Origin: Mycobacterium sp. | GTDB lineage: Bacteria; Actinomycetota; Actinomycetes; Mycobacteriales; Mycobacteriaceae | Assembly: GCA_016197405.1 (NCBI GenBank) | Contig: JACPVR010000013.1 | Location: forward strand, 1 to 64,000 | Direction: 5' to 3' | DNA: 64,000 nucleotides | In this document: piece after piece, positions 24,298 through 32,342 of the stretch | Layout of the letters: every line of letters starts with the position of its first letter | Numbering within the stretch: the first letter of the stretch is position 1 | Position numbers and translations under genes: made by a program | Notes under the pieces: generated by a model | Told to the model about the DNA's origin: nothing | The model's database searches: none | What the model saw: the letters and a program-made list of their open reading frames with translations, nothing else

Positions 24298-25113
24298 CTA
24301 AAGCCCCAGCAGCTCGGGCAGGTCGGCGATCGAGTCGATGACGTGGTTCGGCTGCATCGCGAATTCGTCTGCGGCCCAACGGTCCAACGTGTCCTGACGG
24401 AACTTGCCGGTGCGCACCAGAACCCCGGTCATGCCGACCACCTGGCCGGCCAGCACATCGTTGTTCAGATCGTCGCCGACCATGTACATCTCGTCGGGCT
24501 CCACCCCGAGGCGCAACGCCGAGGCCAGGAATCCTTCCGGCGCGGGCTTGCCGACCGCGGTGGCCTTGCGCCCGGAGACCTCCTCCATGCCCAGCAGGTA
24601 CATCCCGGTGTCGATGCGCAGCCCCTCACTGGTGGTCCACGAGGTGCTGCGATGCATCGCCACCACCGGCACGCCCTGGGCCATCCAGTCGTAGACCCAG
24701 CTCAACGTCACGTGGTCGTATTCGGGTCCGGCACCGCCGAGCAGCACCACGTCGGGGCGGTCGGGCATGGGCCCGCCGCGGGTCTCGACCGACGTGATGA
24801 GGTCGATACCGGGCATGTCGTCGGCGATGGCACCACTGTTGACCAGGAAGCACTGCGCGTCGGGATAGCGGTCCCGGACGAAATCGGCGGTGAGCACCGC
24901 GGCGGTGATGACCTCGTCGGGGCTGACATCCATGCCGGCCTCGGTCAACAGATCGGCGATCTGCGTACGGGTGCGGGTGGTGGTGTTGGTCAGGTAGGAG
25001 CGGGCGATCTGATGCTCGGCCAACGTCCGCAAGGTCTCGCTGGCGCCGGGGATCGGCTTCCACGACGTCACCAGCACACCGTCGATGTCGAAGAGCACTC
25101 CACCGGTCGCCAT
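24298..25113 (-). CDS. HAD-IIA family phosphatase-like hydrolase
   Basis: A 271-residue HAD-IIA (NagD-like) protein with GVLFDIDGVLV (Asp9 and Asp11), YLTNTTTRT, an internal cap domain, KPAPEGF with the Lys, and MVGDDLNNDV. Members dephosphorylate sugar phosphates or nucleotides. ATG 25113 begins the family similarity; the frame upstream to 25389 enters the divergent SDR gene. Convergent with the dehalogenase-like gene, 22 bases apart. Confidence 0.9.
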   Translation of the reverse strand: MATGGVLFDIDGVLVTSWKPIPGASETLRTLAEHQIARSYLTNTTTRTRTQIADLLTEAGMDVSPDEVITAAVLTADFVRDRYPDAQCFLVNSGAIADDMPGIDLITSVETRGGPMPDRPDVVLLGGAGPEYDHVTLSWVYDWMAQGVPVVAMHRSTSWTTSEGLRIDTGMYLLGMEEVSGRKATAVGKPAPEGFLASALRLGVEPDEMYMVGDDLNNDVLAGQVVGMTGVLVRTGKFRQDTLDRWAADEFAMQPNHVIDSIADLPELLGL

Positions 25114-25166
25114 GCTGCGACAGTAAACGCAGTGCATCGGCGCGCAACTCGGGAGGTGATCGTGAC

Positions 25167-25172
25167 TAGGGT
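25167..25172 (+). promoter_or_regulatory. Candidate leaderless -10 box of the SDR at 25180
   Basis: TAGGGT ends seven bases before ATG 25180. A competing reading is a leadered mRNA with GGGAGG and a start at GTG 25162. Confidence 0.35.
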
Positions 25173-25179
25173 TGAGTCC

Positions 25180-26085
25180 ATGGCGAAATGGTCTGAAGCC
25201 GAGGTGCCCGACCAGACCGGGCGCGTCGCAATAGTCACCGGCGCCAACACCGGACTCGGTCTGGAGACCGCCCGCGTGCTGGCCACCCGCGGCGCGCAGG
25301 TGGTGTTGGCGGTCCGCGACACCGATAAGGGCAACGCGGCGGCCGCGCGCATCACCGGTATCGCACCGCGCGCCGATGTGGTTGTGCACAAACTGGATCT
25401 CGGTTCGCTCGATTCGGTGCGCACCGCAGCGGCCGAGCTCAAGGCGGCCTATCCGCGAATCGATCTGCTGATAAACAACGCGGGTGTGATGTATCCGTCA
25501 CCGCGCCAGGTCACCGCAGACGGTTTCGAATTGCAGTTCGGCACCAACCATCTGGGCCATTTCGCGCTGACCGGGTTGCTGCTGGACAACCTGCTGGCGG
25601 TACCCGGATCGCGCGTCGTGACGGTCAGCAGCGTCGGGCACAAGATCCGGGCCGCAATCCACTTCGACGATCTGCAATTCGAACGCGGTTACGACCGCGT
25701 CGTGTCCTACGGCCAGTCCAAACTGGCCAATCTGCTGTTCACCTACGAACTACAGCGCAGGCTGGCCGCCAAGGCCGAACCGACCATCGCGGCCGCCGCA
25801 CACCCCGGGCTCTCCGACACCGAGCTCATGCGCCATCTGCCGCAGATACTCAGTCCACTGGTCAGGCTGGCGACGCAGAAACCCGCCATGGGCGCGCTAC
25901 CCACCTTGCGGGCCGCCACCGACCCCGGCGTCGTCGGCGGTCAGTACTACGGACCGGACGGGCTCGGCGAATCCCGCGGCCATCCCAAGGTGGTGACGTC
26001 CTCGGCGCAGTCGCACGATCAGGCGCTGCAGCAGAGGTTGTGGACGGTTTCCGAAGAACTCACCGGTGTGAGCTACCCGGTCTAG
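25180..26085 (+). CDS. Short-chain dehydrogenase (Rv0439c-type)
   Basis: A 301-residue SDR with TGANTGLG near residue 20, LINNAGVM near 100 and catalytic YGQSK. Because it stands two bases before moeA, as the SDR does in M. tuberculosis (Rv0439c-Rv0438c, from memory), it is taken as the ancestral copy and the TetR-linked gene at 20369 as the extra paralogue. ATG 25180 follows a TAGGGT box by seven bases; GTG 25162 with GGGAGG upstream is an alternative that adds six residues. Substrate unknown. Confidence 0.9.
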   Translation: MAKWSEAEVPDQTGRVAIVTGANTGLGLETARVLATRGAQVVLAVRDTDKGNAAAARITGIAPRADVVVHKLDLGSLDSVRTAAAELKAAYPRIDLLINNAGVMYPSPRQVTADGFELQFGTNHLGHFALTGLLLDNLLAVPGSRVVTVSSVGHKIRAAIHFDDLQFERGYDRVVSYGQSKLANLLFTYELQRRLAAKAEPTIAAAAHPGLSDTELMRHLPQILSPLVRLATQKPAMGALPTLRAATDPGVVGGQYYGPDGLGESRGHPKVVTSSAQSHDQALQQRLWTVSEELTGVSYPV

Positions 26086-26087
26086 CG

Positions 26088-27296
26088 ATGCGCAGCGTCT
26101 CCGAACACCAGGCCTTCGTCGCCGACCTGGTCACCGCCCGCCCTGCCGAAACGCTGCCGCTGGCCGCGGCCGAGGGTTTGGTGCTGGCCGCCGATGTGGT
26201 GGCGCCGTTGTCCCTCCCGGTTTTCGACAACTCCGCGATGGACGGTTACGCCGTCCACGCCGACGATGTGGACGGCGCCAGTGCCGAGAATCCGGTGCGA
26301 CTGCCGGTCGCTGCTGACATACCGGCGGGCCGCACCGACGCACTGACCCTGACCCCCGGCACCGCGCACCGCATCATGACCGGCGCACCGCTGCCTGCCG
26401 GCGCGACGGCCGTCGTCCCGGTGGAGTCGACCGACGGCGGCACCAAGGTGGTGACGATCAGCGCCGCCGCGCGCGCGGGCCAGCATCTGCGGCATGCCGG
26501 TGAGGATGTCACCGCCGGGACGACGGTCCTGCACACTGGGCAGCTCGTCACCCCCGCGGCGCTGGGTTTGGCTGCCGCCCTGGGTGTCCGGCAATTGACC
26601 GTGCGGCCCCGGCTGCGGGTCGTGGTGATGTCGACAGGTACCGAGCTCGTCGCGCCGGGAGCGCCGCTGTTGCCGGGGCAGATCTACGAATCCAATGCGG
26701 TGATGCTGGCCGCCGCGGTCCGCGATGCCGGCGCCGAGGTGATCGCCTCGGCGATGACCGGGGACGACGTCGGCGAGTTCCGCGCCGTGCTGACCACGCA
26801 TCTCGACGACGCCGACCTGGTCATCACGACCGGCGGGGTCAGCGCGGGCGCCTACGAGGTGGTCAAGGACGCACTCGGCGGTGAGGTCGAATTCGTCAAG
26901 GTCGCCATGCAACCCGGTATGCCGCAGGGCGCGGGCCGTATCCCGCATGCGGGCCGGACCATCCCGATCATCACGCTGCCCGGCAATCCGGTCAGCGCGC
27001 TGGTGTCTTTCGAGGTGTTCATCCGGCCGGTGCTGCGCCGCGCACAGGGGCTGGCGCAGGCCGCCCGCCGACAGCACGACGCGGTGCTGACGGAGTCACT
27101 GACCTCACCGCGCGGGAGACGGCAGTTCCGTCGCGGGGTGCTCGACGCCGAGGCGGGCACGGTGACCAGTTACGGTCCCCCGGCCTCGCATCACCTGCGC
27201 TGGTTGGCATCGGCCAACGTCCTGCTGGAGATCGACGAGGACGTCACCGAAATCGACGCCGGATCCACCGTGCGGGTCTGGGATCTGACCACCTAG
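26088..27296 (+). CDS. moeA: Molybdopterin molybdenumtransferase MoeA
   Basis: Inserts molybdate into adenylylated molybdopterin in the last step of molybdenum cofactor synthesis. The 402 residues show the N-terminal block FDNSAMDGYAVHADD, the substrate-binding GAPLPAGATAVVP, the MoCF core ITTGGVSAGAYEVVKD and LPGNPVSALVSFEVF, and the C-terminal beta-barrel domain. The position beside the SDR identifies it as the moeA2-type copy. ATG 26088 lies two bases after the SDR stop, so the two genes form an operon. Confidence 0.95.
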   Translation: MRSVSEHQAFVADLVTARPAETLPLAAAEGLVLAADVVAPLSLPVFDNSAMDGYAVHADDVDGASAENPVRLPVAADIPAGRTDALTLTPGTAHRIMTGAPLPAGATAVVPVESTDGGTKVVTISAAARAGQHLRHAGEDVTAGTTVLHTGQLVTPAALGLAAALGVRQLTVRPRLRVVVMSTGTELVAPGAPLLPGQIYESNAVMLAAAVRDAGAEVIASAMTGDDVGEFRAVLTTHLDDADLVITTGGVSAGAYEVVKDALGGEVEFVKVAMQPGMPQGAGRIPHAGRTIPIITLPGNPVSALVSFEVFIRPVLRRAQGLAQAARRQHDAVLTESLTSPRGRRQFRRGVLDAEAGTVTSYGPPASHHLRWLASANVLLEIDEDVTEIDAGSTVRVWDLTT

Positions 27297-27324
27297 ATAA
27301 CCGGAAAGTGCCATCCTGAGGTAT

Positions 27325-27336
27325 CGGAGTACTCCG
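27325..27336. repeat. 12-bp palindrome upstream of the Cys-rich small ORF
   Basis: CGGAGTACTCCG, a perfect dyad in the gap between moeA and the small ORF, about 50 bases before its start. It could be a regulator site, but at this length chance cannot be excluded. Confidence 0.35.
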
Positions 27337-27386
27337 GTGGCAATCCCGTCGTCGGAGGGCGCCGCGGTGTCAAAGGAGACATGGCC

Positions 27387-27497
27387 ATGCCCCGCAACGA
27401 TCCCCCGAAAGTCGTCCACACCTGTAGCTGTACGTGCGGGCGGTGCGCCAACGGTGTGCACTGCGAAGCCCGGTCGAGCGGCTGCAATATCCGCTGA
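27387..27497 (+). CDS. Cys-rich 36-residue peptide, putative metal-binding
   Basis: A short open frame in the 262-base gap between moeA and psd. ATG 27387 has AAAGGAG eight bases upstream, an excellent ribosome site; ATG 27381 in the same frame is too close to it. The peptide has six cysteines (positions 13, 15, 17, 20, 26 and 33) and two histidines (11 and 25), with the core HTCSCTCGRCANGVHC. C-x-C-x-C-x2-C spacing is typical of metallothionein-like or zinc-knuckle peptides. It is not the known mycobacterial metallothionein MymT, whose sequence differs. Metal buffering is inference; conservation across species would decide whether it is real. Confidence 0.65.
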   Translation: MPRNDPPKVVHTCSCTCGRCANGVHCEARSSGCNIR

Positions 27498-27546
27498 TCG
27501 CGCGGCACATTCCGCCTGACGGTGCATCGACGCGGAGTCGTCTACA

Positions 27547-27552
27547 TAGAAT
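27547..27552 (+). promoter_or_regulatory. Leaderless -10 box of psd
   Basis: TAGAAT stands six bases before GTG 27559, and there is no ribosome-binding site in between. Confidence 0.5.
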
Positions 27553-27558
27553 GACCGC

Positions 27559-28254
27559 GTGGCCCGACGCCCTCGCTCGTCGCAGAGTTCGCATCTGCTT
27601 GACCTGATCCGTTCCCAGATCCCGCCGATGCACCCGGCAGGCTGGCCGTTCGTCGGCTCCGGCCTGGCGGTGGCCGCGCTGGGCCGACGCCACCGCTGGG
27701 TGCGGACCGCCGGGCTGGCGGCCGCCGCGGCCAACGCCGCGTTCTTCCGGCACCCGAACCGCGTCCCGCCGACGCGCCCCGGTGTCGTGGTCGCGCCCGC
27801 CGACGGCCAGGTGTGCCTCATCGAGAACGTCGCACCGCCGCCCGAGCTGGGCCTCGGTGACGCGCCGCGGCCGCGCATCAGCATCTTCCTGTCAGTTCTC
27901 GACGCGCACGTGCAGCGCGCCCCGATCGGCGGCGAGATCATCGCCGCGGTCCACCTGCCGGGCCTGTTCGGTACCGCCGACCTGCCCGCCGCCAGCGTCG
28001 ACAACGAACGCAACAGCATCGTCATCCGCACCCCCGAGGGTGCCGAGGTGATCGCGGTGCAGATCGCCGGATTGATCGCCCGCCGCATCGTCTGTGATGT
28101 GAAGGCCGGCGACAAGGTCGGCATCGGCGACACCTACGGCCTGATCCGGTTCGGTTCCCGGTTGGACACCTACCTCCCGGACGGCAGCAACGTGCTGGTC
28201 ACGCTCGGCCAGCGCACCATCGCCGGCGAGACCGTGCTTGCCGAGCTGCCCTGA
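27559..28254 (+). CDS. psd: Phosphatidylserine decarboxylase
   Basis: Converts phosphatidylserine to phosphatidylethanolamine at the membrane. The 231 residues equal the length of the M. tuberculosis enzyme. The proenzyme self-cleavage site is the Gly-Ser of [11 protein letters not shown] near residue 200, which yields the pyruvoyl subunit. The hydrophobic N-terminus and [13 protein letters not shown] block are typical. A start at GTG 27559, six bases after TAGAAT, fits a leaderless mRNA. It shares one base with pssA (TGATG), so the two enzymes of consecutive steps are translationally coupled. Confidence 0.95.
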   Translation: MARRPRSSQSSHLLDLIRSQIPPMHPAGWPFVGSGLAVAALGRRHRWVRTAGLAAAAANAAFFRHPNRVPPTRPGVVVAPADGQVCLIENVAPPPELGLGDAPRPRISIFLSVLDAHVQRAPIGGEIIAAVHLPGLFGTADLPAASVDNERNSIVIRTPEGAEVIAVQIAGLIARRIVCDVKAGDKVGIGDTYGLIRFGSRLDTYLPDGSNVLVTLGQRTIAGETVLAELP

Positions 28255-29105
28255 TGACGAATCGGGGGAAGCCGCGCCCGTCGGCAATGCGCATCCTTCC
28301 CAGCGCGACGACGGTGCTGGCGATCTGCGCCGGGCTGACATCGATCAAGTTCGCGCTCGACGACCGCCCGCATATCGCGCTGGCCCTGATCGGCGCCGCC
28401 GCGGTGCTCGACGGGATCGACGGCGGGATCGCCCGCGCGCTGGACGCACAGTCCCGGATGGGCGCCGAGATCGACTCGCTGGCCGATGCGGTGAATTTCG
28501 GGGTGGCCCCGGCGCTGGTGGTCTACGTGACACTGCTGCCGACCTCACCGGTCGGCTGGATCTTCGCATTGCTCTACGCCGTGTGCATCGTGTTGCGGTT
28601 GGCCCGGTTCAACGCACTGCTCGACGACGACACCCGGCCGGCCTACACCCGGCAGTACTTCACCGGGATGCCCGCGCCGTGCGGGGCGGTCGGCGTCATC
28701 GGCCCGCTGGCGGCCATGCTGCAGTTCGGCCACGGCTGGTGGACCTCGCAGTGGTTCGTCTGCGCCTGGTTCGCCGCCAACGCGGCGCTGTTGATCAGCC
28801 GGGTCCCGACGCTGGCGCTCAAGTCCGTCTCGATGCCACCCAATGCCGCACCGATCCTGTTGATCCTGATCGCCGCGGCCGCCGCGGCGTTGCTGCTGTT
28901 CCCGTACATCCTGGTGTTGCTGATCATCGTCGGCTACCTGTGCATCATCCCGTTCACCATCCGCAGCCAGCGCTGGGTGGCGGCGCGGCCGGAGGCCTGG
29001 GATGACAAACCCGGGCAGCGCAGGGCCGCCCGCCGCGCCATCCGCCGGTCGCAGCCCAACCGTCGGTCCATGGCACGGCTGGGCCTGCGCAAGCCGGGCC
29101 GCTGA
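28254..29105 (+). CDS. pssA: CDP-diacylglycerol--serine O-phosphatidyltransferase
   Basis: Makes phosphatidylserine from CDP-diacylglycerol and serine, the substrate of the psd product. The 283-residue membrane protein has the CDP-alcohol phosphotransferase motif DGGIARALDAQSRMGAEIDS, followed by LAD, which completes the metal-binding aspartates. About six to eight hydrophobic segments are present, with a long basic cytoplasmic tail (RRAARRAIRRSQPNRRS). The start overlaps the psd stop. Confidence 0.95.
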   Translation: MTNRGKPRPSAMRILPSATTVLAICAGLTSIKFALDDRPHIALALIGAAAVLDGIDGGIARALDAQSRMGAEIDSLADAVNFGVAPALVVYVTLLPTSPVGWIFALLYAVCIVLRLARFNALLDDDTRPAYTRQYFTGMPAPCGAVGVIGPLAAMLQFGHGWWTSQWFVCAWFAANAALLISRVPTLALKSVSMPPNAAPILLILIAAAAAALLLFPYILVLLIIVGYLCIIPFTIRSQRWVAARPEAWDDKPGQRRAARRAIRRSQPNRRSMARLGLRKPGR

Positions 29106-29107
29106 CC

Positions 29108-31288
29108 GTGGCACCGCAACTGTCGCTGACGGCCCGGCTGAACACCTCCGCACTGGACAACCGCCGCGGCGTCATCCGGCTGCATCCCGAAGCCGTTGCC
29201 GCCCTGGGTATCCGGGAGTGGGATGCGGTGTCGCTGACCGGTGCGCGCACCACCGCCGCGGTGGTGGGACTGGCCGGGCCGGACACACCGGCCGGTACCG
29301 CGCTGCTCGATGATGTGACGCTGTCCAATGCCGGGCTGCGCGAGGACGCCACGGTGATCGTGGCGCCGGCGACGGTGTACGGCGCGCGGTCGGTGACGGT
29401 TTCCGGTTCTCGACTGGCCTCCCAGTCGGTCACCCCGGCGACGCTGCGTCAGGCCCTGCTGGGCAAGGTCATGACGGTCGGCGACACGGTGTCGCTGCTG
29501 CCGCGCGATCTGGGTCCGGGGACCTCCACCTCGCAGGCCAGCGCCACGCTGGCCGCCGCGGTCGGCATCACCTGGACCTCCGAGCTGCTCACGGTCGCCG
29601 ATGTCGATCCGCCCGGCCCGGTCAGCGTGCAGCCCAACTCGATGGTCAATTGGGGTGATGGCCGGACACCCACCAGCGCCGCGGCCACCACAGCCACCGC
29701 CTCGGTGTCACTGCCGGTCTCGGCCGCCGAGAAGCCGAACATCACGTTCGACGATCTCAAGGGCAGCCATGTGCCCGCCGGCAAGCTCACCGAGTGGCTC
29801 AAACTGTCACTGGACGAGCCCGCGCTGCTCGAAAAGCTGGGCGCCAGCTCCAATCTCGGCGTGCTGATATCGGGGCCGGCCGGTGTCGGCAAGGCCACCA
29901 TGGTCCGGGTGGTGTGCGCCAAACGCCGGCTGGTCGAGTTGGACGGGCCCGAGGTCGGCGCGCTGGCACCGGCGGATCGGCTCAAGAGTGTCGCCGCCGC
30001 GGTGGCCACGGTGCGCGACGGCGGCGGTGTGCTGCTGATATCGGACGTCGACGCGCTGCTACCGGCCACCCCCGAACCCGTCGCGACGCTGATCCTGACC
30101 GAGTTGCGGACCGCGGTGGGCACCCCGGGTGTCGCGTTCGTGGCCAGCTCGGCGGTACCCGACGGGCTGGATTCACGGTTGCGCGTACCCGATCTGTGCG
30201 ACCGCGAGCTGGGTCTGACACTGCCGGATGGCAAGACCCGCAAGGAACTGCTCGAGGTGCTGCTGCGATCGGTCCCGGCGGCCGACCTGAACCTCGACGA
30301 GATCGGTGGGCGGACACCGGGTTTCGTCGTCGCCGACCTGCAGGCACTGGTCCGCGAGGCGGCGCTGCGCGCGGCCGCTCGGGCCAGTTCCGACGGTGCC
30401 GCGCCGATGCTCACCCAGGACGATCTGATCGGCGCGTTGACCGTGATCCGGCCGCTGTCGCGGTCGTCCACCGAGGAGGTCTCGGTCGGCGGCGTCACGC
30501 TGGCCGATGTCGGCGACATGGTCGCCACCAAACAGGCGCTCACCGAGGCGGTGCTGTGGCCGCTGCAACATCCCGACACCTTCGAACGGCTCGGTGTGGA
30601 CCCGCCGCGCGGCGTGCTGCTCTACGGGCCGCCGGGCTGCGGGAAGACCTTCGTGGTCCGCGCGCTCGCCAGCACGGGCCGGCTCAGTGTGCACGCCGTC
30701 AAGGGTGCCGAGCTGATGGACAAGTGGGTGGGCTCCTCGGAGAAAGCTGTCCGCGAATTGTTCCAGCGGGCAAGGGATTCCGCGCCATCACTGGTTTTCC
30801 TGGACGAGATCGACGCGCTCGCACCGCGACGCGGGCAAAGTTTCGATTCCGGGGTGACCGACCGAGTGGTGGCCGCGCTGCTGACCGAACTCGACGGTAT
30901 CGAGCCGCTGCGCAATGTGGTGGTGCTCGGCGCCACCAACCGGCCCGATCTGATCGACCCGGCACTGCTGCGGCCCGGCCGGCTGGAGAAACTGGTTTTC
31001 GTCGAGCCCCCCGATGCCGATGCGCGTCGCGACATCCTGCGTACGGCGGGTAAGTCGATACCGCTGAGCGCCGACGTCGACCTCGACGCGCTGGCCGGCG
31101 AACTTGACGGTTACAGTGCCGCCGATTGCGTTGCGCTGCTTCGCGAATCGGCTCTCACCGCGATGCGACGCTCCATCGACGCCGCCGACGTGACGCTGGC
31201 CGATGTCGAGGCGGCGCGGGCGACGGTGCGGCCGTCACTGGACCCCGCGCAAGTGGAATCACTGCGGGCTTTCAGCCAGGGCCGCTAA
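29108..31288 (+). CDS. CDC48-like double AAA+ ATPase
   Basis: A 726-residue protein with an N-terminal CDC48-type domain (residues 1-~180, VRLHPEAVAALGIREWDAVS) and two AAA modules. The first is degenerate: GPAGVGKATM for Walker A and SDVDALLP for Walker B. The second is canonical: YGPPGCGKTFVVRA, VFLDEIDALAPRR, a sensor in GATNRPDLIDPALLRPGR. It is likely an unfoldase or remodelling ATPase in which only the second ring hydrolyses ATP well. It starts at GTG two bases after pssA, in the same operon as in M. tuberculosis (Rv0435c, from memory). It overlaps the convergent SRPBCC gene by 30 bases. Confidence 0.92.
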   Translation: MAPQLSLTARLNTSALDNRRGVIRLHPEAVAALGIREWDAVSLTGARTTAAVVGLAGPDTPAGTALLDDVTLSNAGLREDATVIVAPATVYGARSVTVSGSRLASQSVTPATLRQALLGKVMTVGDTVSLLPRDLGPGTSTSQASATLAAAVGITWTSELLTVADVDPPGPVSVQPNSMVNWGDGRTPTSAAATTATASVSLPVSAAEKPNITFDDLKGSHVPAGKLTEWLKLSLDEPALLEKLGASSNLGVLISGPAGVGKATMVRVVCAKRRLVELDGPEVGALAPADRLKSVAAAVATVRDGGGVLLISDVDALLPATPEPVATLILTELRTAVGTPGVAFVASSAVPDGLDSRLRVPDLCDRELGLTLPDGKTRKELLEVLLRSVPAADLNLDEIGGRTPGFVVADLQALVREAALRAAARASSDGAAPMLTQDDLIGALTVIRPLSRSSTEEVSVGGVTLADVGDMVATKQALTEAVLWPLQHPDTFERLGVDPPRGVLLYGPPGCGKTFVVRALASTGRLSVHAVKGAELMDKWVGSSEKAVRELFQRARDSAPSLVFLDEIDALAPRRGQSFDSGVTDRVVAALLTELDGIEPLRNVVVLGATNRPDLIDPALLRPGRLEKLVFVEPPDADARRDILRTAGKSIPLSADVDLDALAGELDGYSAADCVALLRESALTAMRRSIDAADVTLADVEAARATVRPSLDPAQVESLRAFSQGR

Positions 31289-31711
31289 CCGGTCCATCGA
31301 TGCGCGCAGCGATTCGGCGGTGGTGTTGCGCGCCCGCACCTTGCGCTTCTCGTCGGTGAGCCGCGTCCAGTCGTAGGTGTGCGTGACGCGGGCATGGCTC
31401 CCATCGAGCGCTTCGACTTCCCAGCGCCACAGGTGACCGGGCGGGGTGGCGCCGGGCTCGGACGGCTGCCATGCGATGCGCTTGCCCTCTTCGAACTCGA
31501 CGACATGGTTGTGCCGGTCGGCGCCGGTGGTCAGCGTCATGGTGAAGACGTCCCCGGTGCCGTGGACCCGTTGCCCGGTGGCCGCCTGCGTCAGATTGTC
31601 ATTACCGTCCCAGCGCGGCTGTTGCGCAGGGTCGGCGATCAGTTCGAAGATCACCGCCGCCGGGGCTGCGATATCGCGGGTGGCACTGACAACCTTCTTC
31701 TCGTCGGACAT
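31259..31711 (-). CDS. SRPBCC (polyketide cyclase/START-like) protein
   Basis: A 150-residue lipid- or ligand-binding fold protein: ATRDIAAPAAVIFELIADPAQ at the start, RWEVEALDGSHARVTHTYDW in the middle and a C-terminal helix (AESLRASMDRLAALAE). ATG 31711 (MSDEKK) is chosen over a longer TTG-started frame. It binds a hydrophobic ligand in related proteins; a specific role is not known. Convergent overlap with the ATPase gene. Confidence 0.85.
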   Translation of the reverse strand: MSDEKKVVSATRDIAAPAAVIFELIADPAQQPRWDGNDNLTQAATGQRVHGTGDVFTMTLTTGADRHNHVVEFEEGKRIAWQPSEPGATPPGHLWRWEVEALDGSHARVTHTYDWTRLTDEKRKVRARNTTAESLRASMDRLAALAESPQ

Positions 31712-31746
31712 GCAGTCATTCAACAACAGCCTTGACGCTCCACTAT

Positions 31747-31756
31747 TGACATGTCA
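31747..31756. promoter_or_regulatory. Short palindrome in the SRPBCC / DUF1707 divergent gap
   Basis: TGACATGTCA, a perfect 10-bp dyad in the 55-base gap between two divergent genes. A shared regulator site is possible; evidence is position only. Confidence 0.3.
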
Positions 31757-31766
31757 GTGTTGGAAT

Positions 31767-32204
31767 ATGACATCGACTCAGCTGGCCGGTGACCGTGACC
31801 GTGAGCTCACCGCGAACATCCTGGGGCAGGCCCTGACCGAGGGATATCTGGACCTGCCCAGCTACGAAAACCGGTTCCAGGCAGCTTTCGCCGCGCAGAC
31901 CGCGGCTGAACTACGCGCGTTGACGGCCGATCTGCCGGTGGCGAGGTTGCGCCGCAACGATCCACGCCGGCGCGCGGCCCGGCAGTCGGCGGCGCGGCTC
32001 TCGGTACGCCTGCACCTGGCGGCCTACCTCACGATGGTCGTCATCGTGCTGGTGGTCTGGCTGGCTGTCGGGCTGTCGGCGGGCGCCTGGTACTTCTGGC
32101 CCATCTGGCCGATCCTCGGAGCGGGTATCGGGGTCGTCGGCCACGCAGTCCCGGTCCGCCTGGTCACCGCAACACCATCGAGACGCCTGACGCCATCCGG
32201 CTGA
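31767..32204 (+). CDS. DUF1707-type protein with 2TM domain
   Basis: A 145-residue protein. Residues 10-60 match the DUF1707 (SHOCT-like) pattern of actinobacteria (REL..ILGQALTEGYLDLPSYENR..AAFAAQT..EL.AL..DLP). Two membrane segments follow near residues 80-98 and 105-122 (TMVVIVLVVWLAVGL and FWPIWPILGAGIGVVGHA), and the tail is basic. Such proteins often sit near envelope-stress genes, but the function is unknown. The ATG matches the family start. Confidence 0.85.
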   Translation: MTSTQLAGDRDRELTANILGQALTEGYLDLPSYENRFQAAFAAQTAAELRALTADLPVARLRRNDPRRRAARQSAARLSVRLHLAAYLTMVVIVLVVWLAVGLSAGAWYFWPIWPILGAGIGVVGHAVPVRLVTATPSRRLTPSG

Positions 32205-32282
32205 ACCCAGCGGCCCCCACGTAGACTGTCGGAGAATCCCGACATCAAGCCTTGCCGAAGTACCACCTGAGGCTGACACCCC

Positions 32283-32329
32283 ATCGCCGCGCGCGAGCGC
32301 CGCATAGATCGCCGCGCGCGAGCGCCGCA
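32283..32329 (+). repeat. Tandem repeat in the mrp operon leader
   Basis: Two identical 22-bp units, ATCGCCGCGCGCGAGCGCCG plus CA, at 32283-32304 and 32308-32329, separated by TAG (period 25). They lie 14 bases before the start of mrpA. The units are GC-rich and could form structure in the transcript leader. Confidence 0.85.
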
Positions 32330-32342
32330 GACCTGGAGTGCC

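Noticed and set aside
21880..25113. Helicase and HAD genes as a defence island
   Set aside because: No methyltransferase, nuclease, reverse transcriptase or other partner is adjacent, and the helicase is a widespread actinobacterial housekeeping-like type.
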